A stretch of DNA of 64,000 nt from contig NZ_JAEPRQ010000004.1 of NCBI RefSeq assembly GCF_016629665.1, positions 204,080 to 268,079 on the forward strand, written 5' to 3'. Positions 36,033 to 45,126 of the stretch are shown piece after piece. Position numbers and translations under genes: made by a program. Each line of letters opens with the position of its first letter. Position 1 is the first letter of the stretch. This stretch comes from Paracoccus caeni (GTDB taxonomy: Bacteria; Pseudomonadota; Alphaproteobacteria; Rhodobacterales; Rhodobacteraceae). The notes beneath the pieces are model-generated. The model worked only from the letters and a program-made list of their open reading frames with translations. It ran no database searches and was not told where the DNA came from.

Positions 36033-37349
36033 TCAGCCCTTGATCAGTTTCCGCCGCAGCCAGCCGGACAGGCTGTCCATCGCGATGACAGTCAGCACGA
36101 TCAGGATCATGTAATAGGCGACATCCTCCCAATCCTTCTGGGTCTGGATCGCTTGGGTCAGCAAAAGCCCGATCCCGCCGCCGACGATGGCGCCGATGAT
36201 CGTGGCGCCGCGCGTGTTGGATTCAAGGAAATACAGAACCTGACTTAGCAGCACCGGCATCACCTGCGGGATCACCCCGAACCGCGCGCGCTGCACCGTG
36301 TTCGCACCGGTAGAGCGGACGCCCTCGACCTGCTTTTCATCGATATTCTCCAGCGCTTCAGAGAATATTTTCCCGAAACTGCCGGTATCGGTCAGAAGGA
36401 TCGCCAGCGCGCCGGTCATCGGACCGGGACCGAAGGCCCGCGCCAGAACGATGGTCCAGATCAGCCCGTCAACGCCGCGGATGAAGTCGAAGACCCGGCG
36501 CAGTCCAAAGCGGACCAGACGGAACGGCATCATGTTCGACGCCGCCATGAAGCCCAGCGGCAAGGCCACGATGGCCGCGCCGAAGGTGCCCAGAAACGCC
36601 ATCAGCACGGTTTCGAACATCGCCCAGATCACGTCGCGATGCCGCCACATAGAGTTGTTCCAGAAATCCCCGGCCATCGCCGCGATATTCGTCCGGTCGG
36701 GATCGACACGCTCACCCCACAGGGCCGAGGCGGCCAGTTCGGGCCAGCTCATGCCGTGAAACGCGCTGGCGGGGGTAAAGAAGAACAGCGGCCAGCCGGG
36801 CTGATAGCGAAAGGTCTCGACCTTCGAGCGGGTATAGGCAAAGCGGCCCGCATCGGTGGTGACGCTGACCCGGTTATCCGAGGCATTGATCCAGTCGGGC
36901 AAAGGCTCGGGCGCGGTCAGGGTCAGGCCGTCCTCGGTCTGGCGGATGTCGATGACGCCGTAATCGGGCACAGAATAGCGCGCTCCGCCTTGATCATAGG
37001 TGATCAGATGGTCGTCGCCCAGATCAATGACCGTGACATCGCCATCCTGCGCGACCCAATCGGGCAGGTGCCCCTTGGGATAGGTGCCCTTCGCCTCACC
37101 CTCGACCGCGACGATCAAATCGCCGGTGCGGTTCTGGCGGGTCACATGGGTCTTGTGGCTCCAGAAATCGGCCAGAAGGATTGCCGCATTGTCCATCCGG
37201 GCACGCGAGGCCAGCCCGGCCAGATCGAAAGAGATCGCCGCATAGACCAGATAGGCCAGCATCACGGCGGGAATGGCAAAGGCTGCCATGCTGCGGCGGG
37301 CAAAGCGGCGGGTGATCGTCTCGGCAAGCGGGGGCGCGAATGCGGTCAT
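36033..37349 (-). CDS. phnE: Phosphonate ABC transporter permease, long form
   Basis: A 438-residue PhnE with an N-terminal helix (MAAFAIPAVMLAYLVYAAI), then a periplasmic domain of about 160 residues, then the usual permease core: VLMAFLGTFGAAIVALPLGFMAAS, RGVDGLIWTIVLARAFGPGPMTGALAI, the EAA-type loop SEALENIDEKQVEGVRSTGANTVQRARFGVIPQV, and RGATIIGAIVGGGIGLLLTQAI. It is last in phnCDEE and starts three bases after the first phnE stop. Long and short PhnE copies together make the heteromeric channel, a common arrangement in alphaproteobacteria. Confidence 0.92.
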   Translation of the reverse strand: MTAFAPPLAETITRRFARRSMAAFAIPAVMLAYLVYAAISFDLAGLASRARMDNAAILLADFWSHKTHVTRQNRTGDLIVAVEGEAKGTYPKGHLPDWVAQDGDVTVIDLGDDHLITYDQGGARYSVPDYGVIDIRQTEDGLTLTAPEPLPDWINASDNRVSVTTDAGRFAYTRSKVETFRYQPGWPLFFFTPASAFHGMSWPELAASALWGERVDPDRTNIAAMAGDFWNNSMWRHRDVIWAMFETVLMAFLGTFGAAIVALPLGFMAASNMMPFRLVRFGLRRVFDFIRGVDGLIWTIVLARAFGPGPMTGALAILLTDTGSFGKIFSEALENIDEKQVEGVRSTGANTVQRARFGVIPQVMPVLLSQVLYFLESNTRGATIIGAIVGGGIGLLLTQAIQTQKDWEDVAYYMILIVLTVIAMDSLSGWLRRKLIKG

Positions 37350-37352
37350 GGC

Positions 37353-38228
37353 TTAGCCCTTCACCAGACGATTGCGGAAATGGTCCGAGACGCGATCGAT
37401 CAGCACGATGGTCAGGAACAACAGGAGGAAGATCGCCACCACCTGATCGTATCTGCCCATGCCCCATTGCATGGCGATTTTCAGGTCATAGCCGATGCCG
37501 CCTTCGCCCACGAAGCCAAGGATGGCACTGGCGCGGACATTGATCTCAAATCGCAACAGCGCATAAGACAGCCAGTTCGGCGCGACCTGCGGGATCACCC
37601 CGAACCACATCTGCTGACCCCATGAGGCGCCGACCGATTGCAGCCCTTCGACCGGCTTCAGATCGGCGTTTTCCGCGACCTCCGAGAACAGCTTGCCAAG
37701 CGCCCCTGCCGTATGCAGCGAAATGGCGATCACGGCGGGAACCGGGCCACCGCCCAGAATATAGATCAGGATCAACGCGATGACGATTTCGGGGATGGCG
37801 CGGCAGATATCCATCATTCGGCGGAACAGGCCGGTCAGACGCGGCCAGCGCGCCAAGCCGCGGGTTGCCAGCAAGGCCATCGCCATCGCCGCGATACCGC
37901 CCAGCAGGGTCGAGACGGCGGCGATGTTCAGCGTCTCGATCAGCGCGGGGACGTGTTCCAGAAAGATGCCGGGCAGGTTGGCGCGCTTTTCCCATGCCTC
38001 CGAAAGCACCTCGGACGGAAAGGCGAAGACGTTTGGCAGGCCGTTCAGAAATCCGCCGGCATTGCGCGACTGGGCAAGGTTGAACCCCGACGCCATCAAC
38101 GCGATGAACAGGACCAGCAGGATGCCGCCATACATCCGGCGACGCCGCACCAGTTCAAGATAAGCCGTCTGGCTATGGGCAAGATCGCGGCTGCGCTGTG
38201 CGCCGGATCCGAAGCTGGTATCGGCCAT
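37353..38228 (-). CDS. phnE: Phosphonate ABC transporter permease, short form
   Basis: A 291-residue PhnE. Segments: MYGGILLVLFIALMASGFNL, TLNIAAVSTLLGGIAAMAMALLATRGLA, CRAIPEIVIALILIYILGGGPVPAVIAI, the EAA loop LFSEVAENADLKPVEGLQSVGASWGQQMWFGVIPQV, and ASAILGFVGEGGIGYDL. The ATG at 38228 follows a G-rich stretch; the longer frame to 38285 would run through the terminator-like hairpin behind phnD. It pairs with the long PhnE downstream. Confidence 0.92.
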   Translation of the reverse strand: MADTSFGSGAQRSRDLAHSQTAYLELVRRRRMYGGILLVLFIALMASGFNLAQSRNAGGFLNGLPNVFAFPSEVLSEAWEKRANLPGIFLEHVPALIETLNIAAVSTLLGGIAAMAMALLATRGLARWPRLTGLFRRMMDICRAIPEIVIALILIYILGGGPVPAVIAISLHTAGALGKLFSEVAENADLKPVEGLQSVGASWGQQMWFGVIPQVAPNWLSYALLRFEINVRASAILGFVGEGGIGYDLKIAMQWGMGRYDQVVAIFLLLFLTIVLIDRVSDHFRNRLVKG

Positions 38229-38244
38229 CTGGCCCCCCGAACAG

Positions 38245-38278
38245 GAAAAAACCGCGCCCGGTGAGGGGCGCGGCGGTT
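38245..38278 (-). terminator. Intercistronic terminator/attenuator after phnD
   Basis: On the minus strand a GC stem (38250-38259 with 38266-38278, one bulged base) is followed by TTTTTT (38245-38250). It lies between phnD and the first phnE and should let only part of transcription continue, keeping the binding protein in excess. Confidence 0.75.
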
Positions 38279-38290
38279 TGGTCATGGAAA

Positions 38291-39190
38291 TCAGCTATTC
38301 GATTCTTCCAGTTTGCGGGCCGCAACGACGCCTTCATAGGCATCATGCGTGACCGGAACGAAATCCTTGGCCTCGCCTGCAGCAACACCATAGGCGCAGT
38401 CTTTGTCAGTCTCGTGAAGATCGGCCGTCAGTTGGATGACTTTGTCACGCACGTCTTGCGGCAGGGCATTGCGGACCACCATCGGGCCTTCCGGGATCAG
38501 CTTCGATTTCCAGATCTCGACGATGTCGTTCATATCGACCAGACCGGCATCCGCCGCCCGGCGCAACGCGCCCGAATTGTAGCCGTCTTCCCATTCGCCC
38601 AGACCATCGGCCCAGGTCACACCCGCATCGACATCGCCATTGGCAACCGCGACGATGGTCTGCTCGTGCCCGCCCGAGAAGCGCACTTCCGAGAAGAACT
38701 GATCCAGCGGGCCGTGAGCCTCGGTCAGCTCTGCACCCGGCACCAGATAGCCCGAGGTCGAGTTGGGATCGGCGAAAGCAAAGCTGTGGCCCTTGGCCTC
38801 TTCAACCGAAGTGATGCCGCTGTCCTTGCGGGCGATGCCGATCGAATAATAGCCGGTCGAGCCATCGACGTTCTGTTTGGTCAGAACTGCTGAGACGGCT
38901 TCGGGGTCGGTCAGATAGATTTTCGCATAGCCCGAAGCGCCCATCCACGCCAGATCCAGCGTGCCGCCCAGCAGCCCCTGGATCACGCCGTCATAATCGG
39001 CGGGGGTGAAGACCTTGACCGGAACGCCAAGCGCTTCCTCGATGGCGGCGCGGTAGCATTCGTTGGAATTCATACGGTCCTGCGCGTTCTCGCCGCCAAG
39101 GATACCGATGTTGAACTGGGTGATCTCTTGCGCCGAGGCGATCGAGGACAGGGCGGTGGTGGCGGCCAGCGCCAGAACGAGGGTTTTCAT
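38291..39190 (-). CDS. phnD: Phosphonate-binding periplasmic protein
   Basis: A 299-residue PhnD with a signal peptide (MKTLVLALAATTALSSIASA). Typical sequence: TQFNIGILGGENAQDRMNSNECYRAAIEEALGVPVKVF, DYDGVIQGLLGGTLDLAWMGASGYAKIYLTDPEAV, SFAFADPNSTSGYLVPGAEL. It binds alkylphosphonates and passes them to the PhnE permeases. It follows phnC by 52 bases and is trailed by an attenuator hairpin. Confidence 0.95.
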   Translation of the reverse strand: MKTLVLALAATTALSSIASAQEITQFNIGILGGENAQDRMNSNECYRAAIEEALGVPVKVFTPADYDGVIQGLLGGTLDLAWMGASGYAKIYLTDPEAVSAVLTKQNVDGSTGYYSIGIARKDSGITSVEEAKGHSFAFADPNSTSGYLVPGAELTEAHGPLDQFFSEVRFSGGHEQTIVAVANGDVDAGVTWADGLGEWEDGYNSGALRRAADAGLVDMNDIVEIWKSKLIPEGPMVVRNALPQDVRDKVIQLTADLHETDKDCAYGVAAGEAKDFVPVTHDAYEGVVAARKLEESNS

Positions 39191-39242
39191 GGTCTCTCCA
39201 TGGGTTGAGGCCCGTCCGCAGGATACGGCAGGGCCGGGGTCG

Positions 39243-40061
39243 TCAGGTCAGCAGGCGTTCCGCATAGGCGTGATCGGCTGCGGTATCGGCGGGAATAGCG
39301 GTCGAGGTCGCGGCTTCGTTGAAGCTGGCATCGGCGCCATAGATGTCGCGGGCCACGCCGGTCGAAAGCTGCGCGGGCGTGCCGTCAAAGACGATCCGGC
39401 CATCGCGCATCCCGATCACCCGGTCGCAATAGCGCCGCGCGGTATCCAGCGTGTGAAGGTTGGCGATGACCATGCGGCCATCCTCGATATTGATGCGCTT
39501 CAGCGTGTCCATCACCACCTGCGCATTCATCGGATCAAGGCTGGCGATCGGTTCATCGGCAAGGATGATCTTCGGGTCCTGCATCAGCGCCCGGGCAATC
39601 GCCACGCGCTGCTGCTGACCGCCGGACAAAGCCTCGGCCCGTTTCGGCGCCTGTTCGGCGATGCCCAGCCGGTCAAGGATTTGCAGCGCCCGCAGGATAT
39701 CGTTGCGCGGCCAGAGGTTGAACATCGTGGCAAGGGTCGAACGACGGTTCAGAAGCCCGTGCAGCACGTTCGATGCCACATCCATGCGTGGCACCAGATT
39801 GAACTGCTGAAAGATCATCGCGCAATGGCTTTGCCACGCGCGACGTGCCGGGCCGCGGAGGGAAAGGATGTCCTGACCCTCGACCATGATCTGCCCGGAA
39901 GAGGCGTCGGTCAGGCGGTTCATCATGCGCAGGAAGGTGGATTTTCCAGCGCCCGAGCGCCCGATGATGCCGACAAAGGCGGGTCGGTCGATCGTGAAGC
40001 TGATATTGTCAACAGCCGCGCGGGTTCCGAAGATGCGCGTGACGTTCCGAACCTCTAGCAT
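39243..40061 (-). CDS. phnC: Phosphonate ABC transporter ATPase
   Basis: A 272-residue ATPase. Walker [22 protein letters not shown]-loop [21 protein letters not shown], signature [19 protein letters not shown], Walker [14 protein letters not shown]. The C-terminus has the PhnC-type GVARDIYGA. First gene of phnCDEE. Upstream is an AT-rich region with a plausible TTGAAA -35 element on the minus strand. Confidence 0.95.
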   Translation of the reverse strand: MLEVRNVTRIFGTRAAVDNISFTIDRPAFVGIIGRSGAGKSTFLRMMNRLTDASSGQIMVEGQDILSLRGPARRAWQSHCAMIFQQFNLVPRMDVASNVLHGLLNRRSTLATMFNLWPRNDILRALQILDRLGIAEQAPKRAEALSGGQQQRVAIARALMQDPKIILADEPIASLDPMNAQVVMDTLKRINIEDGRMVIANLHTLDTARRYCDRVIGMRDGRIVFDGTPAQLSTGVARDIYGADASFNEAATSTAIPADTAADHAYAERLLT

Positions 40062-40447
40062 GCTGCCCCCAGATTGCTACCGGGGCGTCTTACGGGCTGA
40101 ATGTGACGTTTCTCTGCCGAAAGATTGAATGTTTTGTAAAATCGGTAATTATTTGATTTCAAAAAATTAATGCTTCGTTAACGGTCGAAGCTCAGCGTAA
40201 AAGCGCCCTGCCCGCCGGGTGCGTTCTGGCGGCGTCTTTCAGCAAAGTTGATTCCGGGTTGGGGATTCAACTTCGGGCGGTGCCGCAACAGGCGCGCGTT
40301 GCATCCGGTATTTATGCAACGGAGAAATGGCGGCTGTGGATTTGGGCAGCAAATACTGAAGATCCGGCTGCACAGAAGATGCACCGCATAAGCACAGGCC
40401 GTACACAGCCTGTACACCGCTTGCGAGCGTTGCGCGCCCGAACCGCG
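40062..40447. other. 386-base noncoding region between phnM and phnC
   Basis: No gene. The phnC-proximal third (about 40110-40190) is AT-rich and promoter-like. The rest carries stem-loops: AAGTTGA (40245-40251) with TCAACTT (40267-40273), and GTTGCAT (40298-40304) with ATGCAAC (40314-40320). These sit behind phnM and may end its transcript. Only a poor PHO-box-like sequence was found near phnC. Confidence 0.5.
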
Positions 40448-41569
40448 TCAAGCGACCCTTTTGCCCGCCACCCATGTTTCGCGCATGAAGGGCGTTCCCT
40501 CGACGCGCGCGACGCGGATCAGGTCGGCGCGCAGGCCGGGCGCGATCTGGCCCCGATCCGTCAGCCCCGCCGAACGCGCCGGATTGGCGGTCACCGTCGC
40601 AAAGCCGCGCGCCAGATCGTTCCATCTGTCGCCCAGCATGAAGGCCGAAGTCAGCAGCGAGGCGGGCACGTAATCCGATGACACGATGTCCAGAAGCCCG
40701 CCATCGGCCAGATCGCTGGCCGCGACATTGCCGGAATGCGAGCCGCCGCGGATCAGGTTCGGTGCGCCCATGATCGTGGCGATGCCGTGGGCGTGACAGG
40801 CCGTCGCCGCCTCGATCGTGGTCGGGAACTCGGCCAGACGGATGCCATAGCCAGCCGAGGTCTGGACATGCTCGGCGGTGGTGTCGTCATGGCTGGCCAG
40901 CACCGCGCCCCACGCGGTCGCGGCCCGCACCGTCGCGGCCTCGTGCTCTTTGCCAAAACGGTCGCGGAGTTCGGTCAGGCCGGCGACGTGATCGGCAAAT
41001 TCGGCGTCGCTCATGCCGCGCTTACCCTTCACATATTGTGCCAATTTCGACAGGTCGCGGAATTGCCGCTGGCCCGGCGTGTGGTCCATCAGGCTGACGA
41101 TGCCGATCCGGTCGGCGTCACCGAATTCGGCCAGCTCTTCGATCAGGGTTTCCGAACAGATCTCGGCCCGCAGATGGATCCGGTGGCTGATCCGCAGATG
41201 CGGCCGTGCGGCAAGGATTTCATCGGCCAGCCCGCGCGCATATTTGGCATAGGAATTGCTGGTGATGATCGAGCCGACCCGCAGCGCGTCAAAGACCGTG
41301 GTGATCCCGCAGGCGGCCAGTTCGGCATCATGGGCGGCGATGGCGGCGGAATGTGGCCAATCGACGCCGGGGCGCGGCTGGATATGGCGCTCAAGGTTGT
41401 CTGTATGCAGCTCGATCAGGCCGGGGGCGATGATGTCGCCGCCCATGTCGATGCCGGTGGCCCCCGCCTCTCCGATCTCGGCGATCAGGCCGTCGCGGAT
41501 GACGATGCTGCCTTGGCGGACCTCATCGGGCAGCACGAGGGTTGCGTTGGTGAAGACCGTTTCGTTCAT
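40448..41569 (-). CDS. phnM: Alpha-D-ribose 1-methylphosphonate 5-triphosphate diphosphatase
   Basis: A 373-residue amidohydrolase-superfamily protein. Metal ligands include IELHTDNLERH near residue 50, the VSLMDHTPGQRQF segment, LASHDDTTAEHV and DIVSSDYVPASLL. PhnM removes pyrophosphate from ribose 1-methylphosphonate 5-triphosphate before C-P bond cleavage. The ATG at 41569 starts MNETVFTNATLVLPDEV; a TTG or other upstream start at 41608 would cross the promoter. It is divergent from the DUF1045 gene and separate from the phnG-N operon. Confidence 0.93.
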   Translation of the reverse strand: MNETVFTNATLVLPDEVRQGSIVIRDGLIAEIGEAGATGIDMGGDIIAPGLIELHTDNLERHIQPRPGVDWPHSAAIAAHDAELAACGITTVFDALRVGSIITSNSYAKYARGLADEILAARPHLRISHRIHLRAEICSETLIEELAEFGDADRIGIVSLMDHTPGQRQFRDLSKLAQYVKGKRGMSDAEFADHVAGLTELRDRFGKEHEAATVRAATAWGAVLASHDDTTAEHVQTSAGYGIRLAEFPTTIEAATACHAHGIATIMGAPNLIRGGSHSGNVAASDLADGGLLDIVSSDYVPASLLTSAFMLGDRWNDLARGFATVTANPARSAGLTDRGQIAPGLRADLIRVARVEGTPFMRETWVAGKRVA

Positions 41570-41612
41570 TGTCGATCCTGCTGGCGGAAAGCTTGCCATG
41601 TGCCGCATTTTT

Positions 41613-41630
41613 GTAACCTTGTTATGTCAG
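41613..41630. promoter_or_regulatory. PHO box candidate in the phnM/DUF1045 promoter
   Basis: On the minus strand CTGACATAACAAGGTTAC: the first heptamer matches 6 of 7 positions of CTGTCAT, and a weaker second heptamer (4 of 7) follows at the correct 11-base period. Its position between divergent phosphonate genes supports PhoB control under phosphate starvation. Confidence 0.4.
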
Positions 41631-41658
41631 AAGGGTGGGAAAACCGGAAAGGCCCCGA

Positions 41659-42351
41659 ATGAAACGTTATGCGATCTACTATGCCCCCGAGCCCGGACCC
41701 TTCGCCGCATTCGGTGCGGCCTGGCTGGGCTGGGACGCCGAAAACGGTGTTCTGGTTCCGCATCCTGAAATCGACGCGACCGCGATCGGGCTGAGCGTTG
41801 CCGAGTTGACGACCGCGCCGCGCAAATACGGGCTGCACGGCACGTTGAAGGCGCCATTCCGGGTGCAGGGAACGCAGGCCGATCTTGAAGACGGCATCAC
41901 CGCCCTGTGCGCCGGTCTGTCGCCGGTGACGCTGGAGGGGTTGGAGCTTGCCGATCTTGCGGGTTTTCTGGCGCTGCGGCCCTTGGGCGATCTGACCGGG
42001 CTGAACGATCTGGCCGCGCGGATCGTGACCGGGCTTGATCCGCATCGCGCGCCGCTGACCGAGGCAGAGATCGCCCGCCGCAAGCCCGGCAGCCTGACCG
42101 CGCATCAACGGCAGATGCTGGAGCAATGGGGCTATCCGCATGTGCTGGACGGTTTCCGTTTCCACATCACCCTGACCGACAGCCTGCCCGCCGAGACCTT
42201 GGCCAAGACGCGCCAGATCCTGCGACCGATGCTGGAACCGCTTCTGCCCCGGCCCTTTGTCATCGACCAGATCTGCCTGTTCGGGGAACAGGATGACGGC
42301 TGGTTCCGGCTGCTCAGGCGCTATCCGTTGGGGCATGGAACCACCCCCTGA
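41659..42351 (+). CDS. DUF1045 phosphonate-metabolism protein (2H phosphoesterase fold)
   Basis: A 230-residue protein of the DUF1045 family found in phn clusters. It has the two HxT motifs of 2H phosphoesterases: GLHGTLKAPFRV near residue 60 and FRFHITLTDSL near residue 170. Classical phn clusters use PhnP to open the cyclic phosphate of 5-phosphoribosyl 1,2-cyclic phosphate. No phnP gene is present here, so this protein is a good candidate to do that step (inference). GGAAAGG precedes the ATG at 41659. Its last 31 bases overlap the convergent phnN gene. Confidence 0.88.
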   Translation: MKRYAIYYAPEPGPFAAFGAAWLGWDAENGVLVPHPEIDATAIGLSVAELTTAPRKYGLHGTLKAPFRVQGTQADLEDGITALCAGLSPVTLEGLELADLAGFLALRPLGDLTGLNDLAARIVTGLDPHRAPLTEAEIARRKPGSLTAHQRQMLEQWGYPHVLDGFRFHITLTDSLPAETLAKTRQILRPMLEPLLPRPFVIDQICLFGEQDDGWFRLLRRYPLGHGTTP

Positions 42352-42854
42352 TCCAGCGCGGCAAGGAAGGCGGCAACGCCTTCCGCCACGCTGCCGTCAT
42401 TTCGCACCGTGATGACCGGAAGCCCGCCCGGCAGAGGCGCCGAGCGGGTCAGCCTTGCGGCGATGTCCTTTGCATCCTCGCGCCCCCGATCCGCCAGCCT
42501 TGCGGCAAGAACCGGGGCGGAGGCCGTGACAAGGATCACCCTTAAACCGGGAAAGGCCGTTGCCGCCTGTTCCAGCATCCGGCGCGAGCCGTTGAACAGC
42601 GTCACCCCATCATCCGGCGCATGCGGCACACCGTAATGCAGCCCATGCGCCAGCCAGGTCAGCGCAAATTCCCCCGCCGCGTGGCGTCGCGCAAATTCGG
42701 CCTCGGTCACGCCTTCGAACGGCTCTCCACCAGCGCTTTCGGGCCGGGTAATCACCCGCCGCAGCACCCGGAGATCGGGTCGCGCCTGTGCCGCCCCGGC
42801 GATCAGCGTATCCTTGCCCGCCCCTGAAGGTCCGACCACCGCGAAGACGCTCAT
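42321..42854 (-). CDS. phnN: Ribose 1,5-bisphosphate phosphokinase
   Basis: A 177-residue guanylate-kinase-like P-loop enzyme with VVGPSGAGKDTLIAGAA at the N-terminus, RVLRRVITRPES, and ITVRNDGSVAEGVAAFL at the end. PhnN phosphorylates ribose 1,5-bisphosphate to PRPP, the salvage step closing the C-P lyase pathway. It overlaps phnL by four bases and its 3' end overlaps the convergent DUF1045 gene by 31 bases. Confidence 0.94.
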   Translation of the reverse strand: MSVFAVVGPSGAGKDTLIAGAAQARPDLRVLRRVITRPESAGGEPFEGVTEAEFARRHAAGEFALTWLAHGLHYGVPHAPDDGVTLFNGSRRMLEQAATAFPGLRVILVTASAPVLAARLADRGREDAKDIAARLTRSAPLPGGLPVITVRNDGSVAEGVAAFLAALDQGVVPCPNG

Positions 42855-43528
42855 GCCGCGAACCTTGCCATGTCGATCATCCGGTCGCAGACCCTGTCCC
42901 GCGCGGCCTCGTCATGGAAGATGCCGACGATGGCGGTGCCGCGTGCCTTGGCCTCTTCGATCAGGGTCAGCACGGTTTCGCGATTGGCGGCGTCAAGGCT
43001 GGCCGTAGGTTCGTCCAGCAGCATGACCGGCACCTGCCGGATAAAGCCGCGGGCGATGTTCACCCGCTGCTGTTCACCGCCTGAGAAGGTGGTGGGCGAC
43101 AGCGACCACAGCCGTTCGGGAATGCGCAGACGGGTCAGCAACGTGGCTGCGGCGGCCTTGGCGGTTTCGTCGGGGGTGCCGGTGACCAGCAGCGGCTCGG
43201 CCACCACGTCCAGCGTCGGCACCCGGGGCACCACGCGCAGAAACTGGCTGACATAGGCCATCCGGTCACGGCGCAGCGCCAGAATCTCGCGCGGCTCGGC
43301 ATGGGCCACATCGGTTCCGGCGATAATGATCCGGCCAGAGGCGGCAAGGTAATTCCCCCACAGCATCCGCATCAGCGTGGATTTTCCCGCACCCGACGCG
43401 CCCAGCAGACCGACGCATTCGCCGGGCGCCACGGATAGCGACACATCGCGCATGACCGGGATCACCGCTGCGCCCTGATTGTGCAGGGTGAAGGTTTTCG
43501 ACACGCCGGTCAGTTCGATCACATTCAT
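42851..43528 (-). CDS. phnL: C-P lyase system ATP-binding protein PhnL
   Basis: A 225-residue ABC-type ATPase: Walker A GLLGASGAGKSTLMRMLWGNYLA, SQFLRVVPRVPTLDVVAEPLL, signature FSGGEQQRVNIARGFI, Walker B VMLLDEPTASLDA. Soluble partner of the C-P lyase core rather than a transporter subunit. It starts three bases after phnK ends and overlaps phnN by four bases. Confidence 0.95.
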   Translation of the reverse strand: MNVIELTGVSKTFTLHNQGAAVIPVMRDVSLSVAPGECVGLLGASGAGKSTLMRMLWGNYLAASGRIIIAGTDVAHAEPREILALRRDRMAYVSQFLRVVPRVPTLDVVAEPLLVTGTPDETAKAAAATLLTRLRIPERLWSLSPTTFSGGEQQRVNIARGFIRQVPVMLLDEPTASLDAANRETVLTLIEEAKARGTAIVGIFHDEAARDRVCDRMIDMARFAA

Positions 43529-43531
43529 GGG

Positions 43532-44287
43532 CTACACCTGCAGGACAGAGGAGACGAGAAGCTGGGTATAGGGATGCTGCGGATCGTCCAGCACCTGATC
43601 GGTCAGGCCGGTTTCGACGACGCGGCCGCCCTTCATCACCATCAGCCGGTCGGCCAGCAGCCTGACCACGGCAAGATCATGCGTGACGATGATCGCCGAC
43701 AGGCCCAGCCGCCGCACCAGCCCGCGCAGAAGGTCCAAAAGCCGCGCCTGAACGCTGACATCCAGCCCGCCGGTCGGCTCATCCATGAAGACCAGCCTTG
43801 GCCCCGTCACCAGATTGCGCGCGATCTGCAACCGCTGCTGCATCCCGCCGGAAAAGGCCGAGGGGCGGTCGTCGATCCGGTCGGCGGCGATTTCCACCCG
43901 GCCCAACCAGTCGGTCGCGGTCTCGCGGATGTCGCCGTAATGGCGCGCGCCCACGGCCATCAGCCTTTCGCCGACATTGCCACCGGCGCTGACGGCCATG
44001 CGCAGCCCGTCGCGCGGGTTCTGATGAACGAAGGCCCATTCGGTGCGGGCCAGAAAGCGGCGTTCGGGTTCGGACATGGCCAGCACGTCGCGACCGTCGA
44101 AATGCACCTCGCCCCGGTCGGGGGGCATGTGTCCGGCAAGGCAGGACAGCAGCGTCGATTTGCCCGAGCCGCTTTCGCCGACGATGCCCATCACCTCGCC
44201 CGGCCACAGATCGAAGCTGACATCGGTGCAGCCGATCCGCGTGCCATAGCGTTTCTCAAGATCGCGAACGGTGAAAAGCGGGTTCAT
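43532..44287 (-). CDS. phnK: C-P lyase system ATP-binding protein PhnK
   Basis: A 251-residue ABC-type ATPase: Walker [26 protein letters not shown] (first residues GIVGESG), FVHQNPRDGLRMAVSAGGNVGERLMAVGARHYGDIRE, signature FSGGMQQRLQIARNLVTGP, Walker B LVFMDEPTGGLDV. PhnK docks on the PhnGHIJ core. It overlaps phnJ by four bases. Confidence 0.95.
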   Translation of the reverse strand: MNPLFTVRDLEKRYGTRIGCTDVSFDLWPGEVMGIVGESGSGKSTLLSCLAGHMPPDRGEVHFDGRDVLAMSEPERRFLARTEWAFVHQNPRDGLRMAVSAGGNVGERLMAVGARHYGDIRETATDWLGRVEIAADRIDDRPSAFSGGMQQRLQIARNLVTGPRLVFMDEPTGGLDVSVQARLLDLLRGLVRRLGLSAIIVTHDLAVVRLLADRLMVMKGGRVVETGLTDQVLDDPQHPYTQLLVSSVLQV

Positions 44288-45126
44288 GCGGCGTCCCCTT
44301 GTCGGCTGCGGCAGAAGGCGGTGTCGGAACAGACGAACATCCGCCCGCCCTGATCGTCGGTGATGACCTCATCCAGATAGCTTTCGGTCGCACCGCAGAT
44401 ATCGCAGGCGTGGTCGGCCTTGCTGGCGACGAAGGGATGATCGTCGAAATCAAGGCTTTCGACCTGCGTATAGGGCGGCAGCGCATAGATCCGCTGCTCG
44501 CGACCCGCGCCGAACAGCATCAGCGCCGGGCTGTCATTCAGCTTCGGATTGTCGAATTTCGGGATGGGCGAGGGGTCCATGACATAGCGCCCCTCGACCC
44601 GGACCGGATAGGCATAGGCGGTGGCGATCTCGCCGTGACGGGCGATGTCTTCGTAAAGCTTGACCTGCATCAGCCCGTAATCGGCCAGCGCATGCATCCG
44701 CCGCGTCTCGGTCTCGCGGGGTTCAAGGAACCGCAGCGGTTCGGGGATCGGCACCTGAAAGACCATGATCTGACCTTCGCGCAAGGCCGCCTCGGGGATG
44801 CGGTGGCGGGTCTGGATGATCGTCGCCGCCTCGGTCTCTTCGGTGACGGCGACATCGGCGGTGCGCTGGAAGAAGCGGCGGATCGAGACGGCGTTGGTGG
44901 TGTCATCCGCCCCCTGATCGATTACCTTCAGCACGTCATCCGCCATCAGGCAGGCCGCCGTCACCTGCACACCGCCGGTTCCCCAGCCATAGGGCATCGG
45001 CATTTCGCGGCTGGCAAAGGGCACCTGATAGCCGGGGATCGCCACCGCCTTCAGCAGCGCGCGGCGGATCATCCGCTTGGTTTCCTCGTCCAGATAGGCG
45101 AAGTTATAGGCGTCCATCGCGGTCAT
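44284..45126 (-). CDS. phnJ: Carbon-phosphorus lyase catalytic subunit PhnJ
   Basis: A 280-residue radical-SAM-type enzyme that cleaves the C-P bond of ribose 1-methylphosphonate 5-phosphate. The iron-sulfur cysteines are in HACDICGATESYL and FVCSDTAFC near the C-terminus, an unusual position for a radical-SAM protein but right for PhnJ. The glycyl-radical residue Gly32 is in IPGYQVPF, at the same number as in E. coli. The ATG at 45126 overlaps the phnI stop by four bases. All key residues are intact. Confidence 0.97.
   Translation of the reverse strand: MTAMDAYNFAYLDEETKRMIRRALLKAVAIPGYQVPFASREMPMPYGWGTGGVQVTAACLMADDVLKVIDQGADDTTNAVSIRRFFQRTADVAVTEETEAATIIQTRHRIPEAALREGQIMVFQVPIPEPLRFLEPRETETRRMHALADYGLMQVKLYEDIARHGEIATAYAYPVRVEGRYVMDPSPIPKFDNPKLNDSPALMLFGAGREQRIYALPPYTQVESLDFDDHPFVASKADHACDICGATESYLDEVITDDQGGRMFVCSDTAFCRSRQGDAA

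Noticed and set aside
40090..40125. PHO box immediately upstream of phnC
   Set aside because: Only one half-site (ACGTCAC on the minus strand) fits, the partner half matches 3 of 7 positions, and it lies too close to the start codon.
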